A stretch of 13,728 nt of DNA from an uncultured Hungatella sp. (GTDB taxonomy: Bacteria > Bacillota > Clostridia > Lachnospirales > Lachnospiraceae). The notes under the pieces were generated by a model. The model ran no database searches. It had not been told where the DNA came from and saw only the letters and a list, made by a program, of their open reading frames with translations. Where the stretch lies: positions 1 through 13,728 of the forward strand of contig CAUEKH010000030.1 of NCBI GenBank assembly GCA_959018155.1, read 5' to 3'. The position numbers and the translations under genes are program-made. Shown piece by piece: positions 1 through 6,800 of this stretch; the first letter of the stretch is position 1, and each line of letters opens with the position of its first letter.

Positions 1-80
1 GAAGGCAGGCGCTGTCCCTCCTCCTGGGCCTTCCACACCGCGGGGCCGGGAATGAAGTGTTCTTAAAATTGAAAAAATAA
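1..80 (+). CDS. possible 3' end of an upstream gene (partial)
   Basis: Frame 3 is open from the left edge to a TAA at 78-80. It reads as about 25 residues ending GNEVFLKLKK, with codons like those of the genes downstream (CTG, CTC, GGC, then TTA/AAA). A sigma-A promoter begins 12 bases after this stop, which fits a gene end. The stretch is too short to identify, and frame 1 is also open to a TAA at 64-66, so this could be chance. No clear terminator separates it from the next promoter. Confidence 0.25.
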   Translation, partial: RQALSLLLGLPHRGAGNEVFLKLKK

Positions 81-92
81 TAAAAAATGGGA

Positions 93-120
93 TTGACATT
101 TTCTGAAAAAATGCTAATAT
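93..120 (+). promoter_or_regulatory. sigma-A promoter of the metal-efflux operon
   Basis: A perfect -35 TTGACA lies at 93-98. TAATAT at 115-120 is the -10, with a 16-base spacer and an extended TG at 112-113. An A/T-rich stretch at 61-89 could act as an UP element. Transcription would start around 127, inside the palindrome at 122-147, so repressor binding there should block polymerase. An alternative -10, TATAAA at 118-123, would give a less favourable 19-base spacer. Confidence 0.8.
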
Positions 121-121
121 A

Positions 122-147
122 AACATATGAACAGTTATTCATATGTT
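122..147 (+). promoter_or_regulatory. SmtB/ArsR-type operator palindrome
   Basis: A perfect inverted repeat has arms AACATATGAA (122-131) and TTCATATGTT (138-147) around a six-base centre, CAGTTA. The core TGAACAGTTATTCA has the layout of operators bound by SmtB/CzrA/CadC repressors and, as I recall it, matches the cyanobacterial smt operator core. It covers the predicted transcription start of the operon whose first gene encodes such a repressor, implying autoregulation with release by metal. A small hairpin, CTGGT-AAG-ACCAG (148-160), directly follows and would sit near the mRNA 5' end. No second operator copy is evident in the operon. Confidence 0.88.
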
Positions 148-196
148 CTGGTAAGACCAGTGATGACTGTGACAGCAGATGAGAAGGAGGAGAATC

Positions 197-580
197 ATGG
201 AAGACGAGAACAGGAGCATCCAGATGGACAGCGAGGCACCACGCTGTGATTTTATCTCGGTGCATGAGGTCATTGTGAATAAGGTCATGGAGGTGATGAC
301 GGATGAGCAGCAGCTTCGTGACCTGGCGGATTTTTTCGGGGTATTTGGCGATTCCACCAGAATCAGGATTCTGTACGTATTGAGCCAGTCGGAGATGTGT
401 GTCTGTGATATCGCCAATCTCTTAAATATGGGACAGTCCGCGATTTCCCACCAGCTGCGTGTGCTCAAACAGATGCGTCTGGTAAAATTCAGAAGGGACG
501 GAAAGACCGTATTCTATTCCCTGGCGGACAGCCATATCGAGACGATTCTGGCCCAGGGCATGGAACACATCAGTGAATGA
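197..580 (+). CDS. ArsR/SmtB-family metal-sensing repressor (CadC/SmtB-like)
   Basis: A 127-residue winged-helix repressor, the usual length for the family. The start at 197 is chosen because AGGAGG (about 185-190) sits correctly before it; an in-frame ATG at 179 lies upstream of that site. The DNA-binding helices cover roughly residues 72-95, including the GQSAISHQLRVLK recognition region. Two known metal sites of the family are visible. The alpha-3N site has Cys68-Val-Cys70 (ELCVCDLA-like) with a possible N-terminal partner Cys17. The alpha-5 site has Asp111, His113, His124 and Glu127, which align with the four SmtB/CzrA ligands. By family knowledge it would bind the operator at 122-147 when metal-free and release it on binding Zn, Cd or Pb. 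It is the first gene of the operon with the HMA protein and the ATPase. Which metal it senses in vivo cannot be read from sequence. Confidence 0.95.
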   Translation: MEDENRSIQMDSEAPRCDFISVHEVIVNKVMEVMTDEQQLRDLADFFGVFGDSTRIRILYVLSQSEMCVCDIANLLNMGQSAISHQLRVLKQMRLVKFRRDGKTVFYSLADSHIETILAQGMEHISE

Positions 581-614
581 ATATAAAATATGAATAAAAA
601 GGAGAGTACCAGGT

Positions 615-839
615 ATGAGAAAGATTGTTAAGATGGAAGGATTATGCTGCGCAAACTGTGCGGCGAAGATTGAGAATGAGATTTCAAAGCTTTCCGGAGT
701 GACCTCAGCCAGTTTGAGTTTTATGACACAGCGGCTTACAATGGAAGTGGAAGACGGCAGAGCTGACGCGATTATGGAGGAATGCAGAAAGATTGCGCAT
801 AAGATTGAGCCGGAAGCGGACTTCAAGGTACTCCGGTAG
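615..839 (+). CDS. free-standing heavy-metal-associated (HMA) domain protein
   Basis: A 74-residue soluble protein that is essentially one ferredoxin-like HMA domain. The metal loop is GLCCANC: Cys12 and Cys15 form the CxxC pair and Cys11 adds a third thiol just before it. Many Cu-type HMA loops read GMTCxxC, and ZntA has GMDCxxC, so Cys11 occupies the variable position that tunes metal preference. An AAGGAGAG ribosome site at 599-606 precedes the ATG by 8 bases. It lies 34 bases after the repressor gene and 16 bases before the ATPase gene. That ATPase begins directly with a membrane segment and has no HMA domain. The natural inference is that this is the pump's N-terminal metal-binding domain made as a separate chain, acting as a chaperone or regulatory subunit. 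It could instead be a general metallochaperone. Confidence 0.9.
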   Translation: MRKIVKMEGLCCANCAAKIENEISKLSGVTSASLSFMTQRLTMEVEDGRADAIMEECRKIAHKIEPEADFKVLR

Positions 840-855
840 GTGGTAAGGAGCAGCG

Positions 856-2730
856 ATGACGAAGAAACAGAAAAAGATGGTGATGAGACTGGCAGTCAGT
901 GCCGTATTTCTGATTGCCGGTATGGTGGCAGAAGGAAGATTTCCTTACGCATGGGTTTTATTTGCAGTCTCTTATGTGGCGGCCGGATATGATATCCCTT
1001 TAAAGGCGCTGCGCAATATTTCAGTGGGGCAGGTATTTGATGAGAATTTTCTGATGACCGTGGCAACCTTTGGCGCCATCGGATGCGGCGCGCTGGAGGA
1101 AGCGGTTGCCGTAATGCTGTTCTATCAGGTGGGCGAACTGTTCAGCGACTACGCGGTCAATAAGTCGAGAAAATCCATCACGGAACTGATGGACATTAAT
1201 CCGGAGTACGCCAATTTAATCCGGGACGGAAAAGAAGAACAGGTGGATCCTTACGAGGTGGAGATTGGAGATACCATCGTAATCAAGCCGGGGGAAAAGG
1301 TGCCTCTTGACGGAGTTGTAACGAAGGGAAGTTCCAGCCTCGACACGAAAGCCCTCACCGGGGAGTCCATGCCGGTGGAGGTAAAAGAAGGGGAGGCAAT
1401 TGTCAGCGGATCCATCAATTTAAATGGCGTCCTGGAAGTGGAGGTCACAAAGCTGTTTGATGATTCCACCGTGGCGAAGATTCTGGAACTGGTTGAGAAT
1501 GCCAGCTCGAGAAAGGCGAAGGCGGAGAATTTTATCACGAAGTTTGCCAGAGTCTACACCCCTGTGGTAGTTACTCTCGCCGTAATACTGGCTGTGCTGC
1601 CGCCGCTTTTAGCTGGCGGTGAGTGGGGAATCTGGATTTACAGAGCCTGCAGCTTCCTTGTCGTTTCCTGCCCCTGTGCGCTGGTGATTTCTGTGCCCTT
1701 AAGCTTCTTCGGCGGCCTTGGAGCGGCATCGAAGCAGGGAATCCTGATGAAGGGGAGCAACTATTTGGAGGCGATCGCCTCTCTCGACACCGTTGTATTC
1801 GATAAGACGGGAACCCTGACCACCGGGAAATTCCAGGTGACAGCCGTACAGCCGGTGGACGGCAGTGAGGAAGAACTCCTCCGTCTCGCGGCATTTGGAG
1901 AATTCCACTCCAACCATCCGATTGCCATGTCGGTGAAAGAGGCGTACGGAAAACGTGTGGATGAGTCGAAAATCGACTCAGTCGAAGAGATTGCGGGCCA
2001 CGGAATCCATGGTGTTTTAAATCTGGATTCCGGCAGGAAAGATATTTATGTGGGGAACGCCAGACTGATGGAATCCTGTGGCATCACCATTACCGATGAA
2101 CCGGATGTGATGGGGACGACTCTGTATGTGGCAGAGAAAGAAAAATATCTCGGATCCATCGTAATCTCCGACACGGTAAGAGAAGATGTGCCGGATGCCC
2201 TTGCGGGACTTCGGAAAGCCGGAGTGAAAAGGGTTGTCATGCTGACCGGCGACAGGCAGGAGGTCGGCGACGCGGTCGGCGAGCGGCTTAGCCTCGATGA
2301 AGTCTACGGCGGACTTCTCCCCGGGGATAAGGTCGGCAGAGTCGAAGAACTGTTAAAGACGAAGGGTGAGGGCAGGACTCTCGGATTTGTGGGAGACGGG
2401 ATCAATGATGCGCCGGTTCTTGCCCGGGCCGATATCGGCATTGCCATGGGCGGCATTGGTTCCGACGCGGCGGTGGAGGCGGCCGACATGGTCATCATGA
2501 CCGATGAGCCGTCGAAAATCGTGGACGGCATCATGATTGCCAGAAAGACCATGGGAATTGTGAAGCAGAATATCATCTTTGCTATCGGAGTAAAAGTTCT
2601 GGTGCTGATTCTGACCGCAATTGGCATGGCGACGATGTGGGCCGCCGTATTTGCCGATGTGGGCGTGTCGGTGCTGGCGATTATAAACGCAATCCGGGCG
2701 CTGAGTTACAGAAAATATAAGAAACAGTAA
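856..2730 (+). CDS. cadA: P1B-2-type Zn/Cd/Pb-exporting ATPase
   Basis: A 624-residue membrane pump that exports divalent soft metals using ATP. Visible landmarks in order: TM segments from residue 9 onward with no N-terminal HMA domain; actuator TGE at 168-170; the CPC metal site Cys272-Pro-Cys274 in TM6; phosphorylation DKTGT with Asp316; SNHP nucleotide-site motif with His354-Pro355; TGDR at 464-467; hinge GDGINDAP at 513-520. Lys580 and Asp601, in the last two helices, are 21 residues apart, like Lys693 and Asp714 of ZntA. This marks the Zn/Cd/Pb subgroup rather than Cu pumps. AAGGAG at 845-850 precedes the ATG by 5 bases. It is the last gene of the repressor-HMA-ATPase operon. The closest named families are CadA and ZntA; the symbol is by family, not orthology. 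It is shorter than typical CadA/ZntA because the N-terminal metal-binding region is absent and encoded separately at 615-839. Confidence 0.95.
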   Translation: MTKKQKKMVMRLAVSAVFLIAGMVAEGRFPYAWVLFAVSYVAAGYDIPLKALRNISVGQVFDENFLMTVATFGAIGCGALEEAVAVMLFYQVGELFSDYAVNKSRKSITELMDINPEYANLIRDGKEEQVDPYEVEIGDTIVIKPGEKVPLDGVVTKGSSSLDTKALTGESMPVEVKEGEAIVSGSINLNGVLEVEVTKLFDDSTVAKILELVENASSRKAKAENFITKFARVYTPVVVTLAVILAVLPPLLAGGEWGIWIYRACSFLVVSCPCALVISVPLSFFGGLGAASKQGILMKGSNYLEAIASLDTVVFDKTGTLTTGKFQVTAVQPVDGSEEELLRLAAFGEFHSNHPIAMSVKEAYGKRVDESKIDSVEEIAGHGIHGVLNLDSGRKDIYVGNARLMESCGITITDEPDVMGTTLYVAEKEKYLGSIVISDTVREDVPDALAGLRKAGVKRVVMLTGDRQEVGDAVGERLSLDEVYGGLLPGDKVGRVEELLKTKGEGRTLGFVGDGINDAPVLARADIGIAMGGIGSDAAVEAADMVIMTDEPSKIVDGIMIARKTMGIVKQNIIFAIGVKVLVLILTAIGMATMWAAVFADVGVSVLAIINAIRALSYRKYKKQ

Positions 2731-2743
2731 ATGAGACAAGAAG

Positions 2744-2827
2744 AAAAAGACATACCTGACTGCTTAAAAAGATGGTGTGCCCTGCAGGAGGACACCATTC
2801 TTTGGGGCGGCCGGGTATGTCTTTTTT
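2744..2827 (+). terminator. long stem-loop terminator after the ATPase gene
   Basis: AAAAAGACATACC (2744-2756) pairs perfectly with GGTATGTCTTTTT (2814-2826), a 13-bp stem ending in a T-run to 2827. The loop holds a second hairpin, ATGGTGT (2772-2778) with ACACCAT (2792-2798). The A-run on the left arm and T-run on the right arm would let it work on both strands. It begins 14 bases after the ATPase stop. Confidence 0.8.
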
Positions 2828-2835
2828 ATTGCAGA

Positions 2836-2858
2836 ACCTCCCTGGCGGGAGGTATTTT
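2836..2858 (+). terminator. second hairpin, possible back-up terminator
   Basis: ACCTCCC (2836-2842) and GGGAGGT (2847-2853) form a perfect 7-bp stem with a TGGC loop, followed by only ATTTT. The short T-stretch makes termination weaker than at 2744-2827. It could equally be a leader or processing structure. Between here and the pil promoter I see only A/T-rich sequence and the repeats at 2898-2922. Confidence 0.4.
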
Positions 2859-2897
2859 GGCTCAATAAAGTGTCTGATGCACCTAAAATATATATAA

Positions 2898-2922
2898 TTA
2901 CGTAAAAACGTTACAAAAACGT
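2898..2922 (+). repeat. short direct repeats upstream of the pil promoter
   Basis: TTACGTAAAAACGT (2898-2911) is followed at once by TTACAAAAACGT (2911-2922), the same motif less two bases. The first copy begins with the palindrome TTACGTAA. They end 8 bases before the -35 element, where an activator or repressor commonly binds. No known regulator site is recognised; in such A/T-rich sequence chance similarity is possible. Confidence 0.35.
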
Positions 2923-2930
2923 ATATTAGC

Positions 2931-2959
2931 TGGAAAAAAATAGTTTTTTGTAATATAAT
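2931..2959 (+). promoter_or_regulatory. predicted promoter of the pil operon
   Basis: A perfect -10 TATAAT lies at 2954-2959. TGGAAA at 2931-2936 matches four of six -35 consensus positions, with the ideal 17-base spacer. The spacer contains an A-tract/T-tract dyad (2934-2949), which may bend the DNA. Transcription would start near 2966, leaving a leader of about 40 bases before the first ATG at 3005. The imperfect -35 suggests that activation or low basal expression is possible. Confidence 0.65.
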
Positions 2960-3004
2960 GGAGAAGAGAGCGGATAACCGTTTCCTATGGGTAAGGAGCG
3001 CTGT

Positions 3005-3877
3005 ATGATAGATAAAGTTCATAAAAGCAGATTTCACAAGGGGTTTACAATGATGGAACTCCTTTCTGTCGTGCTGATTATTGGTATTCTTGCCGCAATT
3101 GCTATTCCCAACGTAATTTCCTTGAGTAAAAAACTTCAGATGGCGAAGCTGGACGATTTTGCGCGCCAGATTTATCTGGCCGCTCAGAATGAGACCGTGA
3201 AGATGAAGGCTTCCGGGCGCCTTGATACGTTTTACAAAGAGATAGAGAGTGAGCAGAAGGATTTCTGGAATTTAGGGCAGACCGATCAGAGACCCCAGGA
3301 CTATCCGGAAGGCGATACCACATGGAAGCTGCTTTACTACGTCCCTTCCGGCAGTGAGATTTCCTCAGAGTTCCTTTTAAAGTCAGAGTCCTCGCTGACC
3401 GTTGCAACGGAGAAGGGCGGAAGCTTTATTCTGGAACTGAATCCTTTGACCGGAGATATTTACAGCGCTTTTTATACGGAACGGGAGAATTTAACTTATC
3501 CGGAAATCGTGAATCTTTCCAGCCGAAACCGTAAGGATCGGGAGGAAGGGCTGATTGGTTATTACTGTGGGGCAGCCGGCAATTCTGCTGTCACTCTTCC
3601 GGCAAAATTTGAGCCGAAGATAGCGATTACGAATGGAGAAGAACTGCGTGCCGACATTACGTGTTCAGGTATGATTCGCATAAATGGAACGCAGAGGAAG
3701 CTGAAGCTGGTCGTAACGGTGACAGATGAAAGCGGAGTGGGTGAAAGAATATTCCGGTGGTTCCGGCGAGTTAAGCCTTGTCGGGGACCAGGCGGATGTA
3801 AGTCTCCTTCTGGACAGCACCAGAGGCGGAGAGGGATTTGCCGATATCACCGGGAAGGCGCTGACGCCGGGAGATGA
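3005..3877 (+). CDS. prepilin, N-terminal part of a probably frame-broken giant pilin
   Basis: The start at 3005 is chosen because AAGGAG (2993-2998) lies 6 bases before it; an in-frame ATG at 2987 lies upstream of that site. The first residues form a classic type III signal: a short basic leader, then KGFTMMELLSVVLIIG. The prepilin peptidase would cut after Gly13, leaving Phe+1 and Glu18 at mature position +5. A hydrophobic helix runs to IAIPNV. About 200 further residues resemble a pilin head followed by beta-rich sequence. From about codon 246 the reading turns into Arg/Cys/Gly-rich sequence and stops at 3877, as expected of out-of-frame translation, while the next frame carries well-behaved protein from 3726. 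So the tail is probably not native, and this is most likely the 5' part of one gene continuing to 9050. It is the first gene of the pil operon. Confidence 0.85.
   Translation: MIDKVHKSRFHKGFTMMELLSVVLIIGILAAIAIPNVISLSKKLQMAKLDDFARQIYLAAQNETVKMKASGRLDTFYKEIESEQKDFWNLGQTDQRPQDYPEGDTTWKLLYYVPSGSEISSEFLLKSESSLTVATEKGGSFILELNPLTGDIYSAFYTERENLTYPEIVNLSSRNRKDREEGLIGYYCGAAGNSAVTLPAKFEPKIAITNGEELRADITCSGMIRINGTQRKLKLVVTVTDESGVGERIFRWFRRVKPCRGPGGCKSPSGQHQRRRGICRYHREGADAGR
3723..3760 (+). other. probable +1 frame break inside the giant prepilin gene
   Basis: The upstream frame reads VTVTDESG up to 3736. The continuation WVKEYSGGSG lies one base further on, from 3738. Dropping one G near 3737 joins them as ESG-WVKEY. 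The downstream frame is closed by a TGA at 3720-3722, so the switch must come after that; both frames are open until 3877. There is no long homopolymer and I recognise no programmed frameshift signal. It may be a real mutation, an assembly or sequencing error, or unrecognised recoding. Confidence 0.7.
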
Positions 3878-6800
3878 TATCACGGTAAAAGCGGAATTTA
3901 CATATACCAATGGTGATATTGTGATTGAGGGGGCTGTGGAAGAGACAACAAACAGCCTGTTTGCCTACCGCAGAGATAATGAGCGGGGCGAGTCCGAGAT
4001 TGGCGTGGGCTGTGTCCGCCATCTCAATAATCTCAGAAAGTCAAAATATATCCAGAAGCCGGATATCCCGGTCTTTGTGGTGCAGATGAATTCCATTGAT
4101 TTTCACGGACCGGGGGTAGAAATGACTTCCTTCGCGCCGATTGAGAATGATACGCTGTTTGAAAATAAGAAGGCGGTATATGACGGCGGGGAGAATACGC
4201 TGACCGGATTTGTGATAGAAGAGCCGGAAATGGCAGAGAGGGGCACCGGGTTATTCCGAACAGTCAAATACAGTACATTAAAAAATATTCGATTGACCGA
4301 CTGTGCCGTGACGGGACGCCGGCTGACCGGCGCACTGGCGGGGACTGTTGATTCAGCCTCAGTGATAAACTGCGGTGTGTTCCTGTCTACAAAAGATGAG
4401 TACGGAAGACATAATGATATGGAAAACCGTATCAATACGTATAAAGTCGCGGGAGATGGCAGCGTTGGCGGCCTGATTGGCAATTCCTTAAATTCAGCGG
4501 TTACGGACTGCTTTGCCGCCGTATCGGTAACAGGCATCGTGAATGTTGGCGGCCTGATTGGTTACCAGTCAGGGGGAACGGTCAAAAACAGCTACAGTTC
4601 CGGTGATGTCACGACAGAGTGGAATGGAGGCGGTCTGACGGGTGATTGTGAGAACTGCCAGGTTTCCGGCTGTTACAGCACCTCCGATGTGACTTCGCCT
4701 GCAGGAGGAGGCGGTCTCGCAGGAGTGGTCAGCAGTTCCTCTGTCATTAACTGCCAATCTTACGGTCAGGTGCTGCCTCCGGAGGGCTTTACCGGTGAGG
4801 CACTGGGCGGATTTGTCGGCAGCCTGGGCAGCGGCAGTTCCTTTTTGGACTGCTGGTATTTAAAACAGGCAAAGTACAATGACCAGTATACCGACAGTTC
4901 CATTTTTGGAATACAGGCCGGATATTACCAGCAGTTAAAGAGCGGAAAACCCAATGCCGCTGAAAACAGCGAACCCTACAGCAGCACGCTGGTCCGCAAC
5001 GCATTTCCTTTCCCGCAGCTTCACTACTCAGATGTGGCTGAAGAACGGGTGATGTGCCATTACGGGGACTGGCCGGCGGAATTAAAGCTTCAGACTTCAC
5101 TGGTTTACTATGAGAGATACAGGGAAGAGGATGGGACCGACTCCTACGGATACTACGCGGTGACGAGTCTGACCGCATCCAACGGGCTGGAAGAGGGAAA
5201 AGAGACGAATACCTGGAAGGTAGATACGTTGCAGGATCGGGTCTGCATAGAAGACGGGTATGCCATTATTACACCGTACGCCCTTACATCCTTCCAGTAC
5301 CGGCTGAATGCGGATCTGACAGGGAATGCAGGAAGGCCTGTTACGGTCAGCACAGGAACCGGTGAGTCGCAGTCTGCGCTTCTCGGGGAAGATGTCTCCC
5401 TGACTTTTGTAAGCAAAGGCGAGTCCGGGAAGGAGATTGAGTATACGATTTCCAACTGCTACATTTTCCGGCTGCCATTTAAGCTGCAGATGGCGGATCG
5501 TCAGACAGCGGCGCGGTTCTACGATCAGCTGAAGGTGACCGGGTATGTGGGTGATAACGAGGTATTTACAGATTATACGTTTTACTACTGTCCCGATTTT
5601 GCAAAGAACGCGATAAATCCGTCCCTGTCGGAGAAGGATGCGGTACTTCCGGCCGACCCTGACAGTGTTAAGAAAGAATACGTCTATGTCCGCTCTGCAA
5701 GACAGTTAAATGCACTTGGGAGAAACCAGTATTACTGGAATGTGAGCAAGTCAACCGGTGAGGATAAATCCCGGGAGTTTGGGTTTAAGCAGGAGACAGA
5801 CATTGATTTCGGAAAATATGCCGCGGATACTAAGACATACTGCGGAGTCCCATTTGATTTGATGGATACATCCGCATCCAATCCTTATCGAAATGTGCCG
5901 ATCGGAAGGCCGAATGTCGGTTCTGATCTGCTGGTGGCTAATAATTTCCGTTATGGATACGATGGCGGAGGCCACAAAATTATTGATTACTGCTGTTCCA
6001 GTGAAAATTTACAGTTTGTGGGGCTGTTCGGTGAAGTTCAGTACGGAACGATTGAAAATGTGATTATGACAGCATCCAGCCCGGAGGGCGGAAGCGCCTA
6101 CGTGGAGTCCAGTTACTACGACAACGTTGAGCAAAAGGCCAAAAGTGCCGGAACAGGCGCTCTGGTGGGGCTGTTGTACGTGGCGCCGCCAGAAGACGGA
6201 GGCAGTTACAGCGGAAAGGTTGCGACTGTCAGAAACTGTGCGGTATCCGGTTATCGTGTCTCGTATCTGAGAAACGACTGGAATGCAGGTTCTGTGAATG
6301 CCGACGTTGCCATTGGCGGCCTTGCCGGTTTTAACTTCGGAAGAATTGAAAATTCCACAGTGGTAAATAAGGTGACAGAACTTAACGTGTCGAACGCCAG
6401 AGGTTATAAAATGGTATTAGGCGGACTTGTCGGTTCCATTGACGGGAAAGGCACGGTGAGAGGCTGCTACAGCGGAGGAGACGTAAGTTTGATCTCATCC
6501 GACATCGGATCCGGCAGTGGCATCGGAGGAATCTGCGGCGGACAGTTCCATATCTATGGTTATGGCTATGATAAGTACAGCGCCGGTATTTTTAACAGCT
6601 ACTCCTATTGCAGCTGGAAGCGTGATGCCATCAGTTCTGCCGGCAGCCTGGCCTGTTACGGCGTCACATTTAACGATTGCCGGCTTTCCAACTGCTATTA
6701 TCTGAAGGACGAAGTGGGCGCAGAGATTTCCATTTCCGGCGTTGACGGGGTGGAAGGGCTGACAGCCAGAGAAATGATGGAATTAGATGAGAGCAGGTTA

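Noticed and set aside
580..614. A second SmtB-type operator between the repressor and HMA genes (TATGAAT half-site).
   Set aside because: Only one degenerate half-site is visible in A/T-rich sequence, with no matching arm.
2046..2739. Minus-strand ORFs opposite the ATPase and elsewhere in the window.
   Set aside because: They lie opposite strongly supported genes, lack ribosome sites and recognisable motifs, and are explained as shadows of the plus-strand codons.
2831..3004. A c-di-GMP riboswitch before the pil operon, as known in some Clostridia.
   Set aside because: The predicted leader (about 2966-3004) is too short, and the region shows none of the conserved GEMM class I or class II core sequences or stems that I would expect.
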